Assembly: GCF_016583575.1 (NCBI RefSeq)
Contig: NZ_NRRG01000007.1
Coordinates: 54,790-118,789, forward strand
Origin: Thiocystis violacea
Lineage (GTDB): Bacteria > Pseudomonadota > Gammaproteobacteria > Chromatiales > Chromatiaceae
Direction of reading: 5' to 3'
DNA: 64,000 nt
Part shown: positions 45,811-54,954 of the stretch, one piece after another
How positions within the stretch are numbered: position 1 is the first letter of the stretch
Layout: every line of letters begins with the position of its first letter
Notes under the pieces: generated by a model
Databases searched by the model: none
What the model saw: the letters and a program-made list of their open reading frames with translations, nothing else
Told to the model about the DNA's origin: nothing
Made by a program: the position numbers and the translations under genes

Positions 45811-46998
45811 CTAGAACACGAAATCCAACGAGAGGCTGAACAGATTCATGGAGCCATCCCACTCGGACGTTTCCCAACGATAAAGGAAGGTTGAATCCGG
45901 ACTCCCGCGGATGATGTCCACTTGAGCCTTCAACGCCATGTTCTCCCGAAAGTCCCAGCGCGCGCCGAGGAACAGCGTGCGCTGATCGGTGCGGAAGTAA
46001 GCCTGATAGGCGTCCGTGTAGCCTGGGATTGGGTTATTCAGATCCTTGGGGCTGGATTTCGCCGCGGAGAGTCCGACGAACGGGGTCCAGTCCTGGACCC
46101 GATAGCCGAGGATGAAATAGCCGGCCCAGGTATCCTCGAAGGTCGCGTGCTCGGCGAAGGTCTTGCTCAGCATCAACTGGGTCTGGAGCGGTCCCTCGTC
46201 GTAGACGATGCCAAAGGAGTTGAAATGCGACCAATGGTCCTTCACGCGCAACTCGTTCGCGGTCGCGGCGGGCAGGAGGCTATAGAAGTCATCGATCGGA
46301 AGCTCGTTGTCGAACTGGACACGGGCATGTCCAAGGCGAACCTGCCAGGGGCCTTTCAGGTAATCCAGATAACCCCCGACCAGCAGCGAGCCGCTCATGT
46401 TGAACTGCCGATCCTCCCAGGGTGATTGCTCGCGACTGAGACCCGCGTACAGCTTGCCCTTGAGCAAACCGCCCGCGAGCGGCCTGGCGGCGGCCACGTC
46501 CAGTCCATCCACGTAGTTGAACGGCAGGGTTCCGTAGTAATCGACGGGCGGCCGAACCGTGGTGTAGGAGTAGCCGACCAGGCGGGAGTCGGACAGCATG
46601 TAGAACTCGGTGCCCAGGCGTCCGGCGCGGAAGGTCCAGGCGGGAGTGGGCGTGAAGCCCAGGAAGGCCCAACTGATCTCGGGTTCGTAGGTGCCGTCGT
46701 AATGGTGGCGCGAGACCGCCTGAATCACGGCTTGCAGCTCGGGGCTGAATCCGAGGTTGGCCTGGATGCCCAGGACCGAGTCGGTGTCGAGGCTCCAGCG
46801 CTCGGTCACCCCGTGGGGTTGGGACAGGTCACGGACGATCTCCGCGGATCCGTCCGAGGTACGGGCGGCGCCCAGGGTTCCAAAGCCGCCGAGCGAGAAA
46901 TCCATCCCGCTGGCTGGGGGGATGAGCGCGCTGCCCCACAACAAGGCCAGTCCCTGGATGAAACCTCTGGTCGTTCGGGTTGATTGGCTCAATCTCAC
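45811..46998 (-). CDS. Outer-membrane beta-barrel porin-like protein
   Basis: A 395-residue protein with a signal peptide ending PPASG and a mature start MDFSLGGFGTLGAA. Alternating aromatic strands run the full length, and the last residue is phenylalanine (SLSLDFVF), the signal for outer-membrane assembly. I place the start at GTG 46998 because the signal peptide begins there; no ATG is available and a longer frame from a TTG at 47133 lacks a signal-like start. First gene of an operon with the binding protein and the EAL enzyme. Solute unknown. Confidence 0.75.
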   Translation of the reverse strand: MRLSQSTRTTRGFIQGLALLWGSALIPPASGMDFSLGGFGTLGAARTSDGSAEIVRDLSQPHGVTERWSLDTDSVLGIQANLGFSPELQAVIQAVSRHHYDGTYEPEISWAFLGFTPTPAWTFRAGRLGTEFYMLSDSRLVGYSYTTVRPPVDYYGTLPFNYVDGLDVAAARPLAGGLLKGKLYAGLSREQSPWEDRQFNMSGSLLVGGYLDYLKGPWQVRLGHARVQFDNELPIDDFYSLLPAATANELRVKDHWSHFNSFGIVYDEGPLQTQLMLSKTFAEHATFEDTWAGYFILGYRVQDWTPFVGLSAAKSSPKDLNNPIPGYTDAYQAYFRTDQRTLFLGARWDFRENMALKAQVDIIRGSPDSTFLYRWETSEWDGSMNLFSLSLDFVF

Positions 46999-47129
46999 TG
47001 TCCTGCGTTGCGAGAGACTCCCTAAACCCGGCAGTCCTTGGTTGTCGGTCGAAATGGCGTGGCGGTCCAGCCGCCGCGGCCCTTGAAACCTCGGGTCGCT
47101 GGCTTGCTCGGTGACCTTCCGAACGCGCG

Positions 47130-47339
47130 TCAATAATGCGGCGGTGGCGGCTCCGGTATCCGGGACACTGGGCTGGATTCGGCGAGGGATCCGACCCTGG
47201 TTCGAAGTCGGTCGAACTCGGCGCGCAGCGAATCGATCTCGCTCTGCTGGCGGGTAATGATGCCGTTGAGTACGCGCAGATCGTCTTCCTGGTAGGTCAG
47301 CCGGGTCTGAAGGTCGGCGAGTTTATCGTTGATGTCCAT
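47130..47339 (-). CDS. slyX: SlyX family protein
   Basis: A 69-residue coiled-coil protein with heptads from residue 5 to 52 (LADLQTRLTYQEDDLRVLN) and the family's terminal PPPPHY. Function is unknown. The ATG is at 47339; no strong ribosome site. Confidence 0.9.
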   Translation of the reverse strand: MDINDKLADLQTRLTYQEDDLRVLNGIITRQQSEIDSLRAEFDRLRTRVGSLAESSPVSRIPEPPPPHY

Positions 47340-47371
47340 TGGAATCGTCAAGTCTTTCGGCGCGTCGAGGC

Positions 47372-47986
47372 TCAGAGAAACAGCAGGATCGTGAAATAGT
47401 GACTGACACTGCCGGCGAGGACGAACAGGTGCCAGATCCCGTGACACCAGGGATAGCGGGTGTCGAGCACATAGAAGATGACGCCGACGGTGTAGAAGAG
47501 TCCGCCGGCGAGCAGCGCCCAGAAGCCGGCCGGGGGCAGGGCGGCGATCAGTGGATCCAGGGCCAGGAGCACCAGCCAGCCCATGGTCAGATAGATGACG
47601 AGCGAGAGGATCCGCGGACCCTTGCGCGGCAAGGCGTCGAGCACCATGCCGATCAGCGCCAGGCTCCAGACGGCGCCGAACATCCACCAGCCGGTGGCGC
47701 CTTGCAGCGCCAGTAGTGTGAAGGGGGTATAGGTGCCGGCGATCAGCAGATAGATGGCGTGATGATCGAGCTGGCGAAAGATCCGCTTCGCCCGGCCCTT
47801 GAGGCTGTGGTAGAGCGTCGAGAAGAGATAGAGCAGGAAAAGGGTGAGGCCGTAGATCGTCAGGCTGAGGATGCGCAGGGCATCCCCCTCGGTGCTCGCC
47901 AGGGTGATCATCACCGTGGCCCCGATCAGGGCGAGAACCGCTCCGATCAGGTGCGAGATGCTGTTGAAGAACTCGCCTCTGTACAT
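47372..47986 (-). CDS. Hemolysin III / YqfA family membrane protein
   Basis: A 204-residue protein with seven membrane helices. PAQR-type metal-site motifs are visible: the N-terminal EFFNSISHLIGA, then FSTLYHSLKG and LDHHAIYLLIAGTYTPF, and a late WHLFVLAGSVSHYF. Close relatives influence membrane-energy or fatty-acid homeostasis. AAGGCTCCCA precedes the ATG at 47986. It is 8 bases after the end of the peptidase gene on the same strand. Confidence 0.88.
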   Translation of the reverse strand: MYRGEFFNSISHLIGAVLALIGATVMITLASTEGDALRILSLTIYGLTLFLLYLFSTLYHSLKGRAKRIFRQLDHHAIYLLIAGTYTPFTLLALQGATGWWMFGAVWSLALIGMVLDALPRKGPRILSLVIYLTMGWLVLLALDPLIAALPPAGFWALLAGGLFYTVGVIFYVLDTRYPWCHGIWHLFVLAGSVSHYFTILLFL

Positions 47987-47994
47987 TGGGAGCC

Positions 47995-49074
47995 TTATCT
48001 GGAGGCCGTCCGGTGACTCGCCATGATCCAATCGCGCACCCGATTCGAGTCACCCACGGTACTCAACTTCCCGTTGGAATCCAGGAAGACCATGTACAGC
48101 GGCTGATTGTCGATGCGTGCCTGCATCACCAGACAACGTCCGGCCTCGTTGATGAATCCGGTCTTGCTCACATCGACGGCCCATTCCGGACTGCGGACCA
48201 GTGGATTGGTGTTGCGGTAATGGAGGGGTACGTGATCGGAGTGGGGATTGAGGGTCATCTCGCCGCGCTCGGTCGTGGCGCGGATCAGCGAATAGTTGGA
48301 GGCGGCGCGGACCATCTTCACCAGATCCTCCGCCGTGGAGCGGTTGCGCGGGTCCAATCCCGAGGAGTCCACGAACCGGGTGTTGTTCATTCCGAGCGCC
48401 TGGGCCTTGCGGTTCATGGCCTGGACGAATTCGGGCATTCCACCTCTGTAGGTCGTGCGGCCGAGGGCATGCGCCGCGCGGTTATCCGAGGACATGACGG
48501 CCACCATGATCATGTCCTGGCGCGACAGCGTGGCATCGCCGATACGCAGTCGCGAGCGGCTGTTCTTCAGGCGGTCCCGGTCCTGCTCGACGATGCGGAT
48601 GGGCGTATTCAGCGACACGCCGGTATCCAGCACCACCATCGCGGTCATTAATTTGGTGATCGAGGCGATCGACTTGACCTGGCGCGGGTTTTTTGCGTAG
48701 AGCTGATTCCCCCGGCTGTCCATGATCAGGGCGCTCGCCGAATTGAGCCGGAGCGCCGAGCGGTCGAGATCCTTCCAGACGCTGCCGGAGCGATCGCCGG
48801 GCGGCCAGTCGGCCGCGTCCTGTTCGAGCCGCGCCCAGTCATAGGCGGAGCCTTGGGGCGGCGCGGTGGCGTGCACGTAGGGTTTGGGCCGATGTAGGTC
48901 GGGGGCGGCCTGCCCCTGGTTGGAGGTTGGGCCTTCCTGGCTCCCGGCGCAGGCCGCCCCGGTCAGGACGATCGGCCCCACCAACAGCAAGACGAGCGCG
49001 AGGCGCGTCAGCCGACACGCTTCCGAGCCCCATTGGATTCGCGACAGGAATGAGGAGGCGGGCGACCTTGACAT
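47995..49074 (-). CDS. pbpG: D-alanyl-D-alanine endopeptidase/carboxypeptidase (S11, PBP7-like)
   Basis: A 359-residue exported penicillin-binding protein. A signal peptide or lipoprotein signal near residues 24-47 includes LTGAAC. The three active-site motifs are SITK, SDN and KTG (VSKTGFI). A disordered linker of 60 residues separates the signal from the enzyme domain. It trims or cuts peptidoglycan cross-links in the periplasm. The start at 49074 is the first clear one; an ATG 14 codons upstream is possible. Confidence 0.85.
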   Translation of the reverse strand: MSRSPASSFLSRIQWGSEACRLTRLALVLLLVGPIVLTGAACAGSQEGPTSNQGQAAPDLHRPKPYVHATAPPQGSAYDWARLEQDAADWPPGDRSGSVWKDLDRSALRLNSASALIMDSRGNQLYAKNPRQVKSIASITKLMTAMVVLDTGVSLNTPIRIVEQDRDRLKNSRSRLRIGDATLSRQDMIMVAVMSSDNRAAHALGRTTYRGGMPEFVQAMNRKAQALGMNNTRFVDSSGLDPRNRSTAEDLVKMVRAASNYSLIRATTERGEMTLNPHSDHVPLHYRNTNPLVRSPEWAVDVSKTGFINEAGRCLVMQARIDNQPLYMVFLDSNGKLSTVGDSNRVRDWIMASHRTASR

Positions 49075-49271
49075 GGCGGTAGAGTCCTGGTTTGGATGGT
49101 TGAGCCGATATTGCATTATCGCATAGGGATATGGGAATGCGATGGGTGGACGCGACCGTGCGTCTTCTAACTCGACACGCGCGAGGCGCGGCCTCGGGCC
49201 GGTTCCAGGCCGTTCGCGACAGCCGTCCTTCAATCAAAGGATTCTAGCCGCCCTTGGGAAGACCATTAGAG

Positions 49272-50501
49272 ATGATCGATTTCGACTGGAAGACGCGACC
49301 GAACCGCTGGCGCCGGCTGCGGGACATCCTCTTGAGCCCGCGCGTGGCCGACCGGGAACTCGCGGCGGCGCTCGCGGCGGCGCGCGTGCGCCTGCCCTTG
49401 CCGGTGATCTGGCTGATCGGCAAGACCCAGTCGGGCAAGACCTCCATCATCCACGCGCTCACCGGGAGCGCGCGCGCCGAGATCGGCAACGGGTTTCAGC
49501 CCAGCACCAGAAGCTCGCGGCTCTATGATTTTCCGGCTCGGGTTCCCGTGGTGCGTTTTCTCGACACCCGCGGGCTGGGTGAGGTCGCCTACGATCCGGG
49601 CGAGGACATTCGGTTCGGCGAGTCCCAGGCGCATCTGTTGCTGGGGGTCATGAAGGCGACCGATATCGAGCAGGAAGCGGTGTTCGAGGTCATTCGCGCC
49701 GTGCGTCGACGCCATCCGGAATGGCCGCTCGTCATCGCCCAGACCGGGCTGCACGAGGGCTATCCGCCCGGTCACGACCACCGCTGGCCCTATCCCTTCG
49801 AGGAAGAGCCCTGGCCGGCCTCGGTCCCGCCCGATCTGGCGCGGGCGCTCAAGGCGCAGCGCGATCGGGCGGGTCCGATCCCAGGGCGAACGCCCGCGCG
49901 CTGGGTTCCGGTCGATCTCACCTTGCCGGAGGACGGCTACGAGCCGCCGCACTACGGCCTGGAGGCCCTGTGGCGCGCCATCGATAGCCTGGCCGTTCCG
50001 CGTCTGCGCTTTCTGCTCGGGAGCGACGCCGAGGTGCGGGATCTGTTCGAGCGCGCGGCCCATCCGCACATCCTCGGCTACGCGCTGGCCGCGGCGGGGG
50101 TCGGTGCATTACCCTTGGTCGACTTGGCGGGAGTGCCCGCGATCCAGGCGAAGATGCTGCAAAGCCTGGCGGCGATCCATGAACAGGAGTGGGACCGCCA
50201 GACCATCCTCGAATTTCTCGGCCTCCTGGGGGCGGGTATCGGGGTCGGCTATGGGGCGCGTGTCGCGGGTCGGACCCTGATGAAACTGGTGCCCTATCTC
50301 GGGCAGACGCTCGGCACCGTCTGGGGTGCGAGCACCAGTGGCGCGACGACCTTCGCCCTCGGCAAGGCCGCGGCCTACTACCTCCATCGACGGAATCTGG
50401 GATTGGCCACGGATGCCAGGGCGCTGCGTCGGGTGTTCGCGGATCAACTGTCTCAGGGCTCGGATATCCTGCGCGACGGCATCGGGTCAGGTAGACCATG
50501 A
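49272..50501 (+). CDS. GTPase with C-terminal membrane domain (DUF697-like)
   Basis: A 409-residue protein. G1 is GKTQSGKTS at about residues 50-58, G3 is DTRGLGE, and a likely G4 region is VIAQTG. The C-terminal part has a hydrophobic, glycine- and alanine-rich DUF697-like segment (about residues 255-370). The ATG at 49272 is preferred to an in-frame TTG at 49254. It overlaps the second GTPase by four bases (ATGA). Function unknown; pairs of such GTPases may work on membranes in a dynamin-like way, but that is inference. Confidence 0.75.
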   Translation: MIDFDWKTRPNRWRRLRDILLSPRVADRELAAALAAARVRLPLPVIWLIGKTQSGKTSIIHALTGSARAEIGNGFQPSTRSSRLYDFPARVPVVRFLDTRGLGEVAYDPGEDIRFGESQAHLLLGVMKATDIEQEAVFEVIRAVRRRHPEWPLVIAQTGLHEGYPPGHDHRWPYPFEEEPWPASVPPDLARALKAQRDRAGPIPGRTPARWVPVDLTLPEDGYEPPHYGLEALWRAIDSLAVPRLRFLLGSDAEVRDLFERAAHPHILGYALAAAGVGALPLVDLAGVPAIQAKMLQSLAAIHEQEWDRQTILEFLGLLGAGIGVGYGARVAGRTLMKLVPYLGQTLGTVWGASTSGATTFALGKAAAYYLHRRNLGLATDARALRRVFADQLSQGSDILRDGIGSGRP

Positions 50502-52048
50502 AAGCATTGATGAATCGGATCGATCGCTGGTGGCTGGGGGCGCTCCTGCTGTGGGTGATCCCTTTCGTCGCCCTGCTGCCGATGGGTTTGCTGTGGCTGC
50601 ATGAGCAGGGCGCCGTGCTGGTCTGGCTCGGCTCCATCCTCCTGTTCAGCGTCGCTGGATACGCCCTGCAACAGTGGCGGCGCAAAGAGGCGCGGGATGC
50701 GCTCGACGCCGCTCGAACCCAGCCGGATCCCGCCTGGCCGCCGCTCGCCGATGGCGCTTGGGCGCTGGTCGAGGCGATGGCCGAGGGGATCGATCCGGCG
50801 GACTGGCCGCTCGACGAGGAGATGCGGCTCGGCGCGCTCGCCCGGCGGACCCTGGAACAGATCGCCGGCTATTATCACCCCGAGGTCGACCAGCCCCTGC
50901 TGGAACTGCGCCTGCCCCACGCCCTGCTCATCATCGAGCGGGCGAGCCGCGATCTGCGCGAAAGCCTCACCGAGCACATCCCCTTCAGTCATCGCCTGAC
51001 GGTCGGTGCCCTGGCGCGCGCCTACCGCTGGAAACCCTTCGCGGAGCGCCTGCTGGGTCTCTATCGGGCGGGGAATCTGGTGCTCAATCCCAGCCATGCC
51101 TTGCTCAACGAAGCCTGGGGTCGGCTCCGCGAGCGTGGCTTCACGGCGGCCAGGGAGGATCTCTACCGCTGGTTGCTCCAGGAGTACGTGCGCAAGGTCG
51201 GACACTATGCCATCGAGCTTTATAGCGGACGTCTGCTCCTGAGCGACGAGGATCCGGTCAGGCGTCCGACGCAAGCCTCCAGTCGGGATCTGGAGCGCGC
51301 CGAGGCCGAGACCGCCAGCGGCGGCCCGCTGGAGGAGCCGCTGCGGATCCTGGTCCTGGGCCGATCGAATACCGGAAAATCAAGCCTCATCAATGCCCTG
51401 TTCGGCCAGCTTCGGGCCGCGATCGATCTGGTTCCCGATACCACCAGGGCGCTCACGCCCTACCGTCTGGAGCGCGAGGGGGTGGATGTCGCGCTGATTT
51501 TCGACACGCCCGGTTCCGAGCGTCTGGCCTACAAGAGCCTGCACGACGCGGCCACCGCGGCCGACATGATCATCTGGGTGAGCGCCGCGCATCGTCCCGA
51601 TCGCCAGTCCGAGCGCCAGACCCTGGACGCCCTGCGCACCGCCCAGGGCGCGCGGGTCGACCGTCGTCCACCGCCCCTGATGGTGGTGGTGACCCACATC
51701 GATCGGCTGCGTCCCCTGCGCGAGTGGCAGCCGCCCTACGACCTGACCGACACGACCAATCTCAAGGCGATGAGCATCCAGGCGGCAGTCACCGCCCTGG
51801 CGGCGGATCTCGAGGTGCCCATCGCCAACGTGATTCCGGTCTGTCTGGCGGAGGGACGTGTCTACAACGTCGACGACAGCCTCTGGACCGCGCTCATCGA
51901 ACAGACGGACCGCGCCCAGCGGGTGCGGCTCCTGCGCTGTCAGGACGCGCGGCGCCGGGAGGAAAACTGGAACCTGCTGCGACGTCAGCTCGCGAATGCC
52001 GGACGCTTCCTGCTCGCCCTGCCGGGACGCACGTCACGGAATCCATGA
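50498..52048 (+). CDS. Membrane-anchored GTPase (HSR1/Era-like)
   Basis: A 516-residue protein. Two N-terminal membrane helices at about residues 15-35 and 42-60 are followed by a long helical domain. The GTPase domain covers roughly 285-480, with G1 GRSNTGKSSL, G3 DTPGSE and G4 THID. It begins inside the stop of the preceding GTPase gene, so the two proteins are probably made together and may form a hetero-oligomer at the inner membrane. No assigned function. Confidence 0.78.
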   Translation: MKALMNRIDRWWLGALLLWVIPFVALLPMGLLWLHEQGAVLVWLGSILLFSVAGYALQQWRRKEARDALDAARTQPDPAWPPLADGAWALVEAMAEGIDPADWPLDEEMRLGALARRTLEQIAGYYHPEVDQPLLELRLPHALLIIERASRDLRESLTEHIPFSHRLTVGALARAYRWKPFAERLLGLYRAGNLVLNPSHALLNEAWGRLRERGFTAAREDLYRWLLQEYVRKVGHYAIELYSGRLLLSDEDPVRRPTQASSRDLERAEAETASGGPLEEPLRILVLGRSNTGKSSLINALFGQLRAAIDLVPDTTRALTPYRLEREGVDVALIFDTPGSERLAYKSLHDAATAADMIIWVSAAHRPDRQSERQTLDALRTAQGARVDRRPPPLMVVVTHIDRLRPLREWQPPYDLTDTTNLKAMSIQAAVTALAADLEVPIANVIPVCLAEGRVYNVDDSLWTALIEQTDRAQRVRLLRCQDARRREENWNLLRRQLANAGRFLLALPGRTSRNP

Positions 52049-52159
52049 TCCGCGTCCGGTGGCGATACTCATCCTGTGTCGGTCGGCGCTACCATGCGCG
52101 CATTCAATTCAAGCCCGGTCAGCCGCCGCGCCGGGCGTCCGTCACTCCAGGGATTTCCA

Positions 52160-54868
52160 ATGCGCCTCAATCTTCCAGTGACCGACGTCGAGCACGCCAT
52201 GCCGGACGATCGGTTGATCGTCTCCCGGACCGATCCCAAGGGTCGGATCACCCAGGTCAATCAAGCCTTCGTCGATATCAGCGGTTACGCGGAGGAGGAA
52301 CTGCTCGGCGCGCCGCACAATCTCGTGCGTCATCCGGATATGCCGGCCGCCGCCTTCGCCGACCTCTGGAAGACCATTCAGGACGGTCGTCCCTGGAGCG
52401 GAGTCGTCAAGAACCGCTGCAAGAACGGTGACTACTATTGGGTCGAGGCCAATGTCTCGCCCCAGTTCGAAAACGGTGCCGTCACCGGCTATATCTCGGT
52501 GCGACGCAAACCGAGCCGGGAACAGATCCAGGCCGCCGAGGCCCTGTATGCCCGTCTGCGCGCGGGCAAGCCCGCCCTGCCGCTGTTGGCCCGTGCCCTG
52601 GCTCGGATCAACGACATTTTCATCGCCAGGGCCTTGCCCGGTGGTCTGCTGCTCATCTCGCTGCTGTTCATCCTGGCCATCGCCCAGTCGCTGCTCGGCC
52701 TGCGTCAGGCGACCGAAGAATCGAGACGCCTCACGGAGGAAACCCAGGCTCTTGAGCAGTCGTACAACGATATGTACGCGCAGGGTCTCCAGATGGTGGC
52801 GGCCATGCGCTTCATCCTGCTCAACCCGACCGACGCCAAGGTACGCGGCACACTGAAGAAGGCGCGCGATGGATTCGACGTGGAGTTGACCCGCGCCCGC
52901 GATCTGTCGGGCGAGGACGCGCGCGCGCTCGAGACGCTGGACGCGATCGACGCCGGGCGGAGACGCCATGTCGAGATCCATGACCAGATCCTGGAGCGTC
53001 TGGACGCGGACGACATGATCGGCGCTCGTCGGATCTATGACGCCGAGGAGGCCCGCGTCTGGCGCCCCTACAAGGATCTGATGCTGGAGGCGGTTCAGGG
53101 CATCAAGGCGGAGGCACGAGCCAAGCGCGACGCCTTCATGGCGGCCGCCGAGCGCGCCGAGGACAAGGCGCTCGTCTTCACCCTGATCGCCGCGCTGCTG
53201 GCGATCGTGCTGGGCGTCTGGCTGACACGCAAGATCAGCCGTCCGTTGCGCGTCACGCTGGAGCACCTCGGGGCCATCGCCAATGGCGACTACGCCACCC
53301 GGATCCAGGTCGGCAACAAGGACGAGCTGGGCGAGATGATGCTCGCCGTCAAATCGGTTCAGGCCCGACTCGATTACGACATCCAGGAAGTCAAACGGAT
53401 CGCGCTGGAGAATCTCGGAATCCGCGCGGGTCTCGATCAAGTCACGCTCCCGGTCACCATCTCCAATCCGCGTGGCCAGCTCGTTTATCTAAACGAGTCG
53501 GCACGCATCTTCTGGGGCGGCATGGCCGCGGACATCGCGCGCCAGAGGCCTGGATTCAGCGTCGACACCATGATCGGCCGTCGTCTGGCGGATCTCATCG
53601 AGGAAGCGGAGGTTCGCGCGGCCTTCGATGCGTCGCTCACGCAAACCCGTCAATTCGACATCCGTTTGGCGGGTCGTCAACTCCTGCTCACCGCCAGCCC
53701 AGTCCGGGACGTGGACGGCAGTTATCGCGGACGGGTGACCCAATGGCTCGACCGCACCGCCGAGGTGACGGCCGAGCAGGAGATCGCCGGGCTGATCGGA
53801 GCCGCCGCGCACGGCGATTTCAGTCAGCGGATCGATGTCAGCGGCAAGGACGGCTTTTTCCTCCAACTCGGCGAGGGACTCAACCGGCTGATGGAGATCG
53901 TCGCCAGCGGCCTCGCCGACATGGCCGGGGTGCTCAACGCCATCGCCTCCGGTGACCTCAACCGTAGCATCGAGACCGACTACGAAGGCACCTTCGGTCA
54001 GCTCAAGGACGACACCAACGGCATGGCCGCGCGGCTGCGCGAGGTAGTCGGGCGCATTCTGGAGGTCTCCGACGCCATCACCACCGCCGCCGGAGAAATC
54101 GCCTCCGGCAACGCCGATCTCTCGGGACGCACCGAGGAGCAGGCCGCCAGCCTGGAAGAGACCGCCAGCTCCATGGAGCAGCTTAACGCCACGGTCAAGC
54201 AGAACGCCCAGAACGCCGACCAGGCCAACCGTCTGGCGCACAACGCCAACGCGGTCGCCACGCGCGGCGGCGAGATGGTCCGGCGGGTGGTGGAGACCAT
54301 GGGCGGCATCCAGGACTCCAGCCGGCGCATCGCCGACATCATCGGCGTGATCGACTCCATCGCCTTCCAGACCAACATCCTGGCGCTCAACGCGGCGGTC
54401 GAGGCGGCGCGCGCCGGCGAGCAGGGGCGAGGCTTCGCGGTGGTCGCCTCCGAGGTACGCGGTCTGGCGCAACGCAGCGCCCAGGCGGCCAAGGAGATCA
54501 AGGAGCTGATCAGCGACTCGGTCGGCAAGGTCGAGGGCGGGGTGCACCTAGCGACCCAGGCTGGCGACACCATGGGGGAAATTCTTCACAGCTTCCAGCA
54601 GGTCACCGGACTGGTCGACGAGATCACCAACGCCTCGCGCGAGCAGAGCAGCGGGATCGAGCAGGTGACCCAGGCGGTCGCCCGGATGGACGAGGTGACC
54701 CAGCAGAACGCGGCGCTGGTGGAAGAAGCGGCGGCGGCGGCCGAGAGTCTGGAGGATCAGACCCGCGTACTGGCCGAAACGGTATCGATGTTCCGCCTCT
54801 CACCGACTTCCGCTGTCAAAGAGCCGACCGCGTCTAACCCGAAGGCTCTACGCCGTCTCCCCGACTGA
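52160..54868 (+). CDS. Methyl-accepting chemotaxis protein with Aer-type PAS domain
   Basis: A 902-residue chemoreceptor. An Aer-like PAS domain at residues 15-125 has [21 protein letters not shown]. Two membrane helices near 185 and 370 frame a four-helix-bundle sensor, followed by HAMP (about 390-445). A second PAS-like region (460-560) and a second HAMP-like pair precede the signalling hairpin, with the conserved tip [20 protein letters not shown]. The PAS suggests redox or oxygen sensing. GGGA lies before the ATG at 52160. Confidence 0.9.
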   Translation: MRLNLPVTDVEHAMPDDRLIVSRTDPKGRITQVNQAFVDISGYAEEELLGAPHNLVRHPDMPAAAFADLWKTIQDGRPWSGVVKNRCKNGDYYWVEANVSPQFENGAVTGYISVRRKPSREQIQAAEALYARLRAGKPALPLLARALARINDIFIARALPGGLLLISLLFILAIAQSLLGLRQATEESRRLTEETQALEQSYNDMYAQGLQMVAAMRFILLNPTDAKVRGTLKKARDGFDVELTRARDLSGEDARALETLDAIDAGRRRHVEIHDQILERLDADDMIGARRIYDAEEARVWRPYKDLMLEAVQGIKAEARAKRDAFMAAAERAEDKALVFTLIAALLAIVLGVWLTRKISRPLRVTLEHLGAIANGDYATRIQVGNKDELGEMMLAVKSVQARLDYDIQEVKRIALENLGIRAGLDQVTLPVTISNPRGQLVYLNESARIFWGGMAADIARQRPGFSVDTMIGRRLADLIEEAEVRAAFDASLTQTRQFDIRLAGRQLLLTASPVRDVDGSYRGRVTQWLDRTAEVTAEQEIAGLIGAAAHGDFSQRIDVSGKDGFFLQLGEGLNRLMEIVASGLADMAGVLNAIASGDLNRSIETDYEGTFGQLKDDTNGMAARLREVVGRILEVSDAITTAAGEIASGNADLSGRTEEQAASLEETASSMEQLNATVKQNAQNADQANRLAHNANAVATRGGEMVRRVVETMGGIQDSSRRIADIIGVIDSIAFQTNILALNAAVEAARAGEQGRGFAVVASEVRGLAQRSAQAAKEIKELISDSVGKVEGGVHLATQAGDTMGEILHSFQQVTGLVDEITNASREQSSGIEQVTQAVARMDEVTQQNAALVEEAAAAAESLEDQTRVLAETVSMFRLSPTSAVKEPTASNPKALRRLPD

Positions 54869-54888
54869 AGCCATGGATGAAACGCCAC

Positions 54889-54954
54889 TACCAAAAAACC
54901 ATGTAAAAGATTAAAAAACAATAATTTATACTAACAACTAACAACTAACAACTA
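54889..54954. repeat. AT-rich patch with CTAACAA tandem repeat
   Basis: A strongly AT-rich run, unlike its surroundings, ends in three copies of the 7-base unit CTAACAA (54931-54951). The following CTA is the stop codon of the large minus-strand gene. It separates two convergent genes. Confidence 0.8.
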
